Part shown: positions 24,813-34,002 of the stretch, one piece after another
How the letters are laid out: each line of letters begins with the position of its first letter
How positions within the stretch are numbered: the first letter of the stretch is position 1
NCBI GenBank assembly: GCA_022059125.1
Contig: JAEUWY010000010.1
Coordinates: 124,001 to 188,000, forward strand
Length of the DNA stretch: 64,000 nucleotides
DNA from: Corynespora cassiicola
Lineage: Eukaryota; Ascomycota; Dothideomycetes; Pleosporales; Corynesporascaceae
Reading direction: 5' to 3'
The notes under the pieces: generated by a model
Database searches by the model: none
Seen by the model: the letters and a program-made list of their open reading frames with translations, nothing else
What the model was told of the DNA's origin: nothing
Translations under genes and position numbers: made by a program

Positions 24813-25322
24813 GTATACTACGGAGGCCGATTAACAGGTAAAGGGACAAAACTGTTTTGAAAATCAACATCGTAATATTACAACTTTGTAATAACGCTTT
24901 AGCAGCGCTATAAATTAATATTCTAATATAAAAGTAGCGTATAGCAATCTTTATAATATTATAATATTTATTTTATAATAAAATAAAATAATTGTGCTGG
25001 CGGAGGTCGCTGGCTAAGGCAGCTGGCTGAGGTCGCTGGCTAAGGCTGGCTGGCTGGCTAGCTAAGGTAACCAAGTAAGGCCAGCCAGCCTCAGCCAGCT
25101 ACCTCGGCCAGCTGCCTTAGCCAGCGACCTCAGCCAGCCTTAGCCAGCTGCCTTAGCCAGCACGATTATTTTATTTTATTATAAAGATTGCTATACGCTA
25201 TTTTTATATTAGAATATTAATTTATAGCGCTGCTAAAGTGTTATTACAAAGTTGTAATATTATGATGTTGATTTTCAAAACAATTTTGTCCCTTTACCTG
25301 TTAATCGGCCTCCGTAGTATAC
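24813..25322. mobile_element. Foldback / MITE-like element with long inverted arms
   Basis: A 510 bp near-perfect inverted repeat with no coding capacity. Each outer arm is about 145 bp, starting GTATACTACGGAGGCCGATT on the left (24813) and ending with its reverse complement at 25322. I count four mismatches between the outer arms, all transitions. The left arm has an extra AT-rich stretch of about 22 bp. The inner part (about 25000-25160) is built from GCTGGCT/AAGGC/GAGGTC units in both orientations, closing at a short loop near 25060-25075. The ends allow a TA target-site duplication (TA|CTACGG ... CCGTAG|TA), as for Tc1/mariner-type elements. This is a non-autonomous element; no transposase lies in the window. 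Confidence 0.85.
25000..25160. repeat. GCTGGCT-rich inverted minisatellite core of the foldback element
   Basis: Imperfect tandem units such as GCTGGCTAAGGC and GCTGGCTGAGGTC on the left and their complements (GCCTTAGCCAGC, GACCTCAGCCAGC) on the right. Both halves would pair in a hairpin. The GC content contrasts sharply with the AT-rich outer arms. Confidence 0.75.
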
Positions 25323-25677
25323 TTGGCAGTTATTCTGTCCCGAGGGGTGCTCTCGACTACGCCGCAAAACACGCCGCATCGTCTTTTTTGTGAAGATATT
25401 GATTCACTTCGAATGAATTTCAATGCTCAGTATTGCGTCTGGAAATCTCTAAAATCGATCAAAAATGTATGCAAAATCAGATTTCCAACTAGCACCATGT
25501 CAGACACACGTGCTAGACGGAAATGTGGCCGGCGCCGGGGCAAAGAATGAAGAGCAGCGACATTCCGACGCCTCACCAGCGACTGGCTACCTTTATAGGT
25601 GTAGGCTTCATATTCTTACGCTAGGGTAAGCTTTTCTATCCAAATAGTTTTCAAGAGTAATCTTAGCAACGGCAGGT
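25323..25677. other. Short stretch between foldback element and pseudogene
   Basis: About 355 bp. It may contain the lost 5' end of the MFS pseudogene, but I cannot recognise coding sequence in it. Confidence 0.35.
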
Positions 25678-27417
25678 TGATTTTGAGCATTTTCCTCGTC
25701 AATTTTGAGATTTCGATTGTCAGCACATCGCTCATCTCAATTTCCGATGAGCTTTCGCAGTTCGGTCGCAATAGTTAGGTGGTTATGGCATATCTATCCA
25801 CATACACTGGTCAGTATACCTAATGCAGACACCGTCGTTGTTAATGTCCCTACAGCCTTCATTATTGCCAAGTTTAGTGACCAGGTTAGAAGAAAGACCA
25901 TCCTCGTATCAGCTACTATTACTTCACTGTCTTTTCAGGAGCGTGCGGGGCAGCGCAGTCCATGAATCAGCTGTAGCTTGCATAAGTATCTATCGTTGAG
26001 AATTGAGTTGTTACTTACCGCCAAAAGGATTTTTTTTACGTTCCTTCCAAGGGCTGGGTGCGTCGGGAATCTATTCCCTTGTGTTTATTGTCATGTTCGA
26101 AATGGTGCCACTGGAAAAGTATCCTAAATACTCAGTCTACATGACACTTTCGTTTGCTGTTTCCCTATGTACTGGCCCACTCTGCAGTGGCACGATAAAT
26201 GGCAAGACAACATGGCGCTGGGTGTTTTTGTTGAAGTAAGAACACACCAAATGCTTCCCTAAAAATCGTCCTGATATATTTCTAGCGCGCCAGCTGGCTT
26301 TGTTGCGTTCATTATCTTGTTCTTTTGCATTCCCAATAACTTCCCGAACTATCATAGGCATCATACAAGAGAAAAATTCAAACTAGAATCTATCGATAGC
26401 ATAGGAGCAACACTAATGCTCGCCATGATCACACTACTGATCACTGGGTTTGAAGAAGCAAGCAATTTCAGGCCCTGGCGATCAGCACAGGTCTTGGCAC
26501 CTATAGTAGCCTCGGTTCCATTCCTATTGGCCTTCCTACTCCACGAAAGATTTTTGACGTTGAAGAAAAGCGGTACCATTCAGCCTGTTTTTCCGTGGCG
26601 ATTATGCACTAACAGGGTGATCGTTGGAATTCTGACGTAAGTCCAAGACGACTATCTAGAATGATTAGATGTCTGACCATTTTCTAGAAATACATTTTCT
26701 AGCGGCGCTGTCCTCACTAGTTGCATCATTCAGGTTCCACTTCGGTTCCAAGCTGTCAACAATGAGAGCCCATGGCGGGCAGGCCTGAGGTTGATTCCGT
26801 TCGGGGTGGCCGTTCCTATTGGTGCCACGCTAACTGCCGTCATATGCGGGAATAAGCGTCTGCCTATCATCTACATGATGTTTTCAGCATCTAATCTACA
26901 AGCCCTAGGTACTGAGTTTATGTCTACTATGAATATCCATCGCCTCTCTTGGAATGGTCAATATGGCCTGCAGTTTCTTGCCGGTACAGGATGCGGGTTT
27001 GCAGTTGGCTCAGTGGCATTGATGATGCCTGCTGTCATCGAAAAGCGAGACCTTGGTGCGTTTTCAAACCTTGATTGAATATGATCCCTTTAGTTGACAG
27101 TGCCTACAGCAACTTCTAACTCTGCAGTAGTCCAGTTACGCATGCTAGGTGGAGTACTTGGTCTTGCTCTTGTTACAGCCAACATTGACTCCACGTTAAA
27201 GTATACTTTAGAGCAATTTCTCTCTAACCATCAAGTTCAACAAGTCTTCAAGGAAGCTGAGACTATCGCGCACCTCCCGGAACCAGTAAAGACATTGGTC
27301 AGAGAGGCATTTCTCAGAGATTACAACACACAGCTACATATACTTGTAGGGCTTGCAGCAGCTCAAATTCCCGCAACATTCCTGATCTGGGAAAAAGAAC
27401 AAGTCAAGAGTCATTGA
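25678..27417 (+). pseudogene. MFS transporter pseudogene (DHA2/multidrug-type)
   Basis: Remnant of a 14-helix-type major facilitator gene. Recognisable pieces in order are LSIFLVNFEISIVSTSLIS, VVMAYLSTYTG, FSGACGAAQSMNQL, RSFQGLGASGIYSLVF, KTTWRWVFLL, PAGFVAFIILFFCIPNN, PWRAGLRLIPFGVAVPIG, GQYGLQFLAGTGCGFAVG and VQLRMLGGVLGLALVTA. The 3' half still has usable introns (about 26236-26284, 26639-26688, 27060-27105). The 5' half is broken: a TAG at 25776-25778 stands where the family has Trp, a frameshift lies near 25930, another stop follows MNQL, and the next intron lacks clear splice ends. No start codon region is recognisable. An annotation pipeline might call a shorter protein from an internal Met. 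It abuts the foldback element. Confidence 0.8.
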
Positions 27418-27731
27418 AAAATGTACATGTGTTGATGCTTTCACGAAAACCTACGCAGTAGGTCGTTTATATTCACTATACTACAGATAAAAATACGACA
27501 TGGATACTGGCAATGTCTACAATGCTTTTGACCCACATCAAACTGTCTGTACTTATTATTGCTTCCCGATCGGGTTGTTTGCGGGAGAAATTTCATTTCA
27601 TTAGCGAAAGAAGCCAACAGTTTGCATCTACGACTAAACAAATAGGTACAGAAAAGAGAATATTTGGCGATTGATGTTTTATGTTTCAAGGAAAGAATTT
27701 TATCACATGTCGAAAATTTCAAACTTCTCCA
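27418..27731. other. Convergent 3' region
   Basis: 314 bp between the MFS pseudogene end and the stop of the VIT-vWA gene. Nothing else is seen. Confidence 0.45.
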
Positions 27732-30700
27732 CTACATTCTCCCTGCCACCAAGTTTGCAGCTTGATGCATTACAGCTTGCATGATGTCTTCAGCAATTGT
27801 TTCTTGAAGCCACTCCTTCGCTTTCTGAACCACCAATTCCCATGTTTCTTTGTACTCTGGGAGTTCCATCTCGATATAGGCGACTGCAATTGAAGTGTAA
27901 AGTGCCGTAATGATAGATTGCCGCTCAGCACTAGAATTCCACACAGTGGTCTGCTCGGAAGCAATTTGTAGCTGATCTTCGGTAATGCCCATCGCTTTGT
28001 AAGGGAGATCATCGGGTACCCATGTTCCATTAAAATACTGGATCTGAATGAGATGTTTCAAGATATCATCCTTATTCTGATCATTGATGGTGGGTTCCAA
28101 AGATTTATCTGTCACCGATGCTGCCAATGTCGAAGCAACCCCCTCTTCTAGAGAACAGCTCATCAAGTTCACGGCTTGCGGAGAAGAAGCATCTTCACTG
28201 ACGTTCTCTTCGTCAGTATCATCAGCGCTTGCATCTGTCGGCTTGTTAGATGATTTCTTGGTATTTTTTCTTTTCTTGGGTTGTGTCCAAGGATCTCGGG
28301 CCCTCCTCTTTCTTTTTGTCATGACACCTCCAGTAGAAGGTGCCGACCTCCGGCATGCTTTGCTTGCCAGCTGTTTACGAGGTGCCTTCCCTCCCGTACT
28401 TCTACGTGCAACTTGGTAGGTTCTGTTCATAGTAACATGTGTTCGGGGAGTATCTGTCGTACCTAAAATAGTTCAATTAGCCGCTTATTCTGTAGTTCCA
28501 ACAAACGCGCTTCTACCTTTCATAAAACAGACCCTGCCGTTATTGAAATCCTCATCCTCATCTGATTTCTCTTCTTCTGAATAGGAACCAGGCGAGGAAG
28601 ATGGAGCAATCCTGCGATGCCTCAAGGCGCCGCCAACACCCAATCCTTTCCCTCTTCTGCGAGAAGATGACTTACTTTCAACGTTTGGGGAGTGATGATA
28701 TTCGTTCAGAACTTCCCACTCATCTTCATCTTCTAGTGTGGATGATTCACCGCTAAGCCTTTCAAGTACTTTCTTACGCCTCTCAACGATCTCTGCTTCG
28801 TTGGCTTCGACAGCGACAAACGAGCAGTACTTTCCACCCACTTGAAATTCCACCCCCAGACGAGCGGCCTCGCGTATCTTTAAGGCATTGTAATGTCCAG
28901 GGTACTTTTGCTCAATAATTTCGCCCTCTGTAGTTCTGGAATTATAAATCCAGCCCCGACCTTCCTCAAGTTCCTGGATGGCCTTCCGGGCTGCGAGTTG
29001 ATGGATCACACCATCAAAGGATCTGCGCTCACTGATAGGAATCTCAAGCTGGAGTTGACCAGCGGATGACGTGCCTTTGAGAAGGATACTTTTCGGAACC
29101 AAATGCGATGCCGCTGGTGATATCAAAAGGTACACAGACGTGCGGTTGAATGGAAATAGTGGTGGGATCTCGTGTGGGGCTTGAAGAATCGTCGGTTGCA
29201 CCACCTTCTTGAGGCTCTCCAGCATTTTTCTGTCCTCATCTGCCTTCGGATGCTCTTCTTCGGCGCTCGGGTCAAAGAGCGAGATAAGCTTGTCTGCCAT
29301 ACCTTTTTCATCACCAGGGATGTTTAGATCTAGCATTGCACTGTGCGCCGCTACCGCGACCGTTTCGTCTTCGAATCGAATTTCCAAAGAAACGTCTTGG
29401 ATATGGTGGGAAAGCGCGCCTTTAAGCATGCGAACGAGCTTGGCGTTCAGTTTCTCGTTGTTTGCCACCATCTGAGCAAACCCCCGTCCCGCTCGTGCTA
29501 CACCTTCGATCAGCGCACTAGATACTCCCGCTCCGATCCCAATAGGGAAAACTCGGACTCTTCCTCCATTTGTCTGAGTTTGAACATAATCAAAGAGTTC
29601 CTGCTGGCTCCAGATGTCACCGTCAGTCAGAAGCATCAGCTCGGTATTTCCTTTATTGTTACGGCTTTCCATCGAAGCTTTAACCGCTTTGAGTGTCTCC
29701 GTTCCGCCAAAATCGGCAACGAAGCTTGAAATGTGACTGATGGCTTGTTCTAGGGTGTCCTGCTCGTAAAGCTTGCTTTTCGGCCAGAGGAAGCTATACG
29801 ATGAGCCAAATGAACATATGTTGAACAGACATCCTTTGGGAATCGATTTCAGAAAGATGTTCATGGCTTCTCTAAGAGTCTGCATATTTCCATGCATACT
29901 TCCAGAGCGGTCGGCAATGAATATGATCTCAGGTCTTTGGGTTGGCAAGTTGAACTTTGGCACAAGTGTTGCCATGATGGCGCGTTGGCCAGGCAGGATA
30001 TAATGATCTTCAATGACGGCCATGGGAGTTCCGACGTTCTTAGTGACAAGTTGAAACACGAAATCTTGCTGGAGCTCGGTGACTCCAAGTGACAAGGCTG
30101 CATTTGCCTGAGGATGCATATCTTCGGGGTCGGGCAACGTGACTTCAATTGGATGTGTTGGCGACAGCATCTTCTGAATCTGGATTCCATCATCTGTCGA
30201 CACATTTATGGATATAGATATTCCGGTTGATATGGCTGAAGTGGCTTTTCCGAGTATTTTACCAGGGTAGGAGCCATAGCGAGGAGCGATCCATGTAGGT
30301 AACATGAAGCGTACTCCATCGACCTCTGCATCATGCTTCAACTCCTGAATGTATGTGACGCTGACAAGGACAGAAGAATCTTCAGGAATACTGCTTAAGG
30401 ATGTGGTGAAAACATCTGAAGCACTAGGCAGCTGTTCTAGGAGAGCAGCCTCTTCTCCACGCTCTTTGGCCTCTTCATAGGTTTTCCTCGCCTCTTTCCT
30501 CTCTTTGACCAAGCCGAAGATAGTACGGTCGCCAATATGACATTGAAAATCAACTACACTGACTCCGTCAAATAGAGGAAAGGCATAACTATAGCTGTCA
30601 GTGAAAGTCCCCCATTGAGAGAACATTGTTTGGTTCGAGAATATTGAAAACGACAGAGATCAGACTCTTGAGACATTTTATGAACCACATACTGTTGGTT

Positions 30701-30944
30701 TCTCAAGGCAGGAGGAGATTATATAAACATACATGACTTCGCCAAGAGGCTTGTTTTTCAAAGGGTTGATGAATGTTTGAGTAAGAACAGTCCTGGACGC
30801 AGTGGAGAGGATAGTTGCATGAACGTCCAGCTTCACTTGAGGTAAGTACGTGCGAGAAGTGGAAACTTCAGCACCATCCCTGAAGTAACATCCACATATG
30901 TGGTCATGTGAGGAGCTCTGTGGATAGGGTCGTCCCCTGGCCAT
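27732..30944 (-). CDS. VIT-vWA protein fused to a histone H3 tail-like segment
   Basis: Minus-strand exons 30944-30733, 30594-28517 and 28462-27732 give 1006 aa. The VIT domain fills the first 170 residues ([14 protein letters not shown] joined to [15 protein letters not shown], then [18 protein letters not shown]). The vWA domain follows, with MIDAS residues in [11 protein letters not shown], the Thr in FGGTETLKA and LLTDGDIW. This is the ITIH/PARP4/VWA5A arrangement, usually a protein-binding module. An acidic linker ends in [13 protein letters not shown]. Exon 3 then encodes a histone H3 N-tail look-alike (residues about 776-811), the basic stretch [10 protein letters not shown] and PKKRKNTKK (likely nuclear signal), an acidic serine-rich part, and a helical C-terminus ([15 protein letters not shown] ... 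[15 protein letters not shown]) like that of VWA5A. The 54 bp intron 28463-28516 (GT-AG, branch GCTAATTG) joins the parts in frame. If it were not spliced, the vWA part would stop at 28485 and the H3-like part would be a separate gene starting at 28430. Confidence 0.85.
28320..28427 (-). other. Histone H3 N-terminal tail mimic (protein segment)
   Basis: 36 codons aligning without gaps to H3 residues 1-36; 27 are identical, with an uninterrupted core [12 protein letters not shown]. Differences from H3, by H3 numbering, are A1N, K4Y, T6V, K9R, T22S, A25C, K27R, A31S and K36M. K14, K18, K23, S10, T11 and S28 are kept. The codon just before is ATG, exactly where the initiator Met of H3 stands. 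The globular histone fold does not follow, so this is not an H3 gene. Confidence 0.9.
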
Positions 30945-32239
30945 GTTGATAACAGTAAGTTGGGTATGATGCTCGAAGAAAGTTGCTCAGGTCAGACGTG
31001 ATGATCGTTGATGTTGAGAGTAATCCAACTAAAATGATGGAGGTAGAGAGATGGATGGAGTGGAGAGAGGGGTAGGCTTTATAGCAAAGGCAGGCGGCAG
31101 TTTCCGTTAGCCAGTCAACATGCGCTACACTCGTATAGGCATCAGTAGTGCATTCGGAAAAGCGGCCTCGGTGAGTCATAGACAACTAAATCATCCTGGG
31201 TAGATATAGTTGGGGCTTAGCGATTCATGGGCGATTGGCTGAGGTGCGAACATCAGGAATGTCCTGCAGGGATAGTCATCACGTGACTAACTGACAAACC
31301 TGCCCAGGTGCCCAGGAAACACATCCTATAGGCATGGTTATAAGCAGATCCCAGAACACATACGAGATTGAACTGGATCATAAATCTGATGATTAACTCT
31401 TTGTATTACCCCTGAGTATCAGATGTTTCTTGGAAAAGGGCTTTCTTCCCGTCGACGCCTAATTTGCATTGTTCCTAACTCACATTAATAGTCTCAGCAA
31501 GTATCTACGTATTTGAACACATTTTATAGAAAACATCAGGTCTAGGTCGTATTTCATAATATTATCGCTATAAATTGTAGCTAGAGTATAAAGTATACAG
31601 AAGTTGTACAAATCCATATATTGTTACACACTTTACTTGTAGTTAAAGGAATAAGATAATAGTAGAAAGCTACTGTTAGCTTATTTGATAGTGCTTAGTA
31701 TCTAAGTGTGAGCGTTTATAATAGAGCGACTAACAATTTCCAACTTAACGAGAGGCTCTGGTCTTGGTGAGTTATCTATAACTTGCATGTTTATGTGATG
31801 CAGCTTTTCACGTGAGCGTATAGATAGTCATTCAAGATTTCTGTATTGCGGAATGTTGGTACAATATTCCGGAGGTTGAGGTCAGACCTAGGTCAACTGA
31901 TCCATTGGACGGATGGCGCAGACTGTCCCTATGCGCCAGACTAAAAGCGGTTAGCGAATTCCAGAAAGCTTGAGCGGCGGGCTGGTTTATTCCGAACCCC
32001 CCAAAAGTGCGGGCTATTCCGATGACGCAAACTGGCTTCCCTATATATATCAATCATATGCTCGTCAATTGCCTGTATCTTACTCTGGACCTTCGGCTTC
32101 TTCATCCAGTCATGATTCTTGTATGCTAAAGCGGCAATTTTGAAAAGTGGGGACCTAACAACCAAAGGAAGCACGACAACCATCATCGCAGACTTCGATG
32201 AACTTGGCATCACAGCTTTGGTCAAGACGGCTTTGCTAC

Positions 32240-32277
<38 letters not shown>

Positions 32278-32290
32278 CTAGCCCATCAAG
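30945..32290. other. Divergent intergenic region, AT-rich, with CT microsatellite
   Basis: 1.35 kb between the VIT-vWA gene and the peptidase gene. It contains a CACGTG box at about 31280, an AT-rich core (about 31500-31720) and (CT)16 at 32243-32274 just before the peptidase start. No gene is supported. Confidence 0.5.
32243..32274. repeat. (CT)16 microsatellite in peptidase leader
   Basis: A perfect 32 bp CT repeat ending 16 bp before the ATG at 32291. CT-rich leaders are common at fungal transcription starts, so its length could influence expression (inference). Confidence 0.85.
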
Positions 32291-33559
32291 ATGGGTTCTC
32301 GAAACGATATCATAGCAGAGATTAAGCGGAACAAAGACGAATACACTTCCTTCCTTCAGGGATTCGTTCAAGCTGCATCGCCTAATCCGCCTGGACAAAC
32401 AATCAATGCAGCAAATGTTGTAATAGATTATCTGTCCAAGAAAGGAATCACTCCGCAGCTCATAGAGCCCAAAACAGAAGCACCGAATATCGTATCAGAA
32501 TTCACCGGAGAAGGAGGGAGAGGACGAAGAATCATACTGAATGGCCACATGGACACGTATCCAGTCGAAACACCAGAGTCTTGGGAGTATGGCCCATACT
32601 CAGGATACAGCGACGGTGTTTCTATTCATGGGCGTGGTGGGGTCGACATGAAGGCCGGAACCGCTGCCTCCATTATTGCTTTTACAATCTTGAAGCATCG
32701 AGCGGAGCATTTAACTGGCAGCGTAGCCTTGACCGTAGTTTCGGACGAGGAAAGCGGCGGGAAGTGGGGAACAAGATATCTGCTAGAACAATGCGGTACC
32801 CCATCTCCATGGATGGGGGACTGTGTATTGAATGGCGAACCCGGAGGGTTGGAATCGATCCGATTCGGCGAAAAAGGCACATTGCGTATAACCTTCAAGA
32901 TTGTGACTGCGGGGGCAAACGGTGCATATACGCATTTCAGTCGTGGGGCAGTGATTATCGCCGCTCGACTCATCGTAAAGCTCCTGGGAATCGAGAAGCT
33001 CCAGCCAGACCTGCCAGACGAACTGCGGGAGCACTTTGCGTCGGAAAGCGCTCGCCGTGTTGCTGAGGAAACCATGGGCACGGGGGCTGCCGACACTCTG
33101 AAGAAGCCAACGGTCAATATTGGAACAATTCGGGGTGGCGCGAAAGTGAACACTATACCTGAGCAGTGTATGTTCGAAGCCGATATACGTCTTCCAATCG
33201 GTCTTACAGCACAAGAAGTGCTAGGGCACATCGACGCCTATCTCAAGGAATTTCCAGAGGTTTCGTATCGCATTCAGGAAGAGGCGAGCAACCCTGCCAA
33301 CTACTGCACGGCCAAGCACCCTTTTGCTGAATCCATTGCGAGAAACGCAGAGGAAGCTACAGGCATCAAGCCTGTCATGCTGACGGGGCTTGGCGGAACG
33401 GACTGCAAATTCTATCGTTACCGTCATGTTCCAACCTACGTATATGGTCCTTCTCCAAATGGTATGGGTGCTAGCGGGGAGAAGGTTCTTACTGAAGAGT
33501 TCATGGCACTGGTCAGAACGCATACCTTGGCGGTCTGGGATTACCTGGCAGTGGCTTAG
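32291..33559 (+). CDS. M20-family metallopeptidase (ArgE/DapE-like)
   Basis: Zinc-dependent amidohydrolase or peptidase, single exon, 422 aa, probably cytosolic. Metal-site motifs are NGHMDTYPV (His, Asp), GRGGVDMKAG (bridging Asp), VVSDEESGG (catalytic Glu and metal Glu) and NGEPGG. The dimerisation domain is present (KGTLRITFKIVTAGANGAYTH, VNTIPEQCMFEADIRLP). The family's last zinc His is normally found near the C-terminus in a YGP...H motif; here the segment reads YVYGPSPNGMGASGEKV without a His at that place. Either this subfamily uses another ligand or the enzyme is altered. Reactions in the family include deacylation of acyl amino acids; the substrate is unknown here. Confidence 0.9.
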   Translation: MGSRNDIIAEIKRNKDEYTSFLQGFVQAASPNPPGQTINAANVVIDYLSKKGITPQLIEPKTEAPNIVSEFTGEGGRGRRIILNGHMDTYPVETPESWEYGPYSGYSDGVSIHGRGGVDMKAGTAASIIAFTILKHRAEHLTGSVALTVVSDEESGGKWGTRYLLEQCGTPSPWMGDCVLNGEPGGLESIRFGEKGTLRITFKIVTAGANGAYTHFSRGAVIIAARLIVKLLGIEKLQPDLPDELREHFASESARRVAEETMGTGAADTLKKPTVNIGTIRGGAKVNTIPEQCMFEADIRLPIGLTAQEVLGHIDAYLKEFPEVSYRIQEEASNPANYCTAKHPFAESIARNAEEATGIKPVMLTGLGGTDCKFYRYRHVPTYVYGPSPNGMGASGEKVLTEEFMALVRTHTLAVWDYLAVA

Positions 33560-34002
33560 CCGGATAGCCTTCTCCTAGGCACTGGCGGATTCGAATATGA
33601 GCATCTCAGATCTTGGGTTCTCTTTTCTTCTTCTTTGAAAGCCGTGCGTCTGTTGTTGGAGGGACGAGGCCATCCGCGATGGGCGCTCAGGGCTGGAGGA
33701 TCCCCTGGTCTCGCCGGATGCGGACTAGCGGGTCACGGGTCGACGCGAAGCCTTTCGGTGAGCTCGAGTCAAGCATCACTCTATAGCCCTTTGCCGATCC
33801 ATGTTCCACCCTGTACGGTCATTTCCTATCATACAATACGAATCCATATTGATGAGGCATTGCTCCTGACACCCTCGCCTCTCTTTTTGCCTTTCGGCGG
33901 GCTTTCTTTGCGACCCAACAACGGACTTCTTTCTCGACCGTGCGCACATCTAGACACGTCCCATTGCCGAGTTATTGCCCTGCCTGCCAGGTCCTACTCA
34001 GC
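33560..34002. other. Intergenic, no supported gene
   Basis: 443 bp between two plus-strand genes; promoter of the DUF4396 gene. No feature is seen. Confidence 0.45.

Noticed and set aside
27732..28430. A true histone H3 gene
   Set aside because: Only the tail (residues 1-36) matches; the alphaN helix and histone fold are absent and the rest is basic, acidic and VWA5A-like sequence.
28485..28516. VIT-vWA gene ending at RSAFVGTTE with its own stop
   Set aside because: This short tail lies inside a plausible GT-AG intron with a branch site, and splicing continues the frame into the H3-like exon. Kept only as an alternative.
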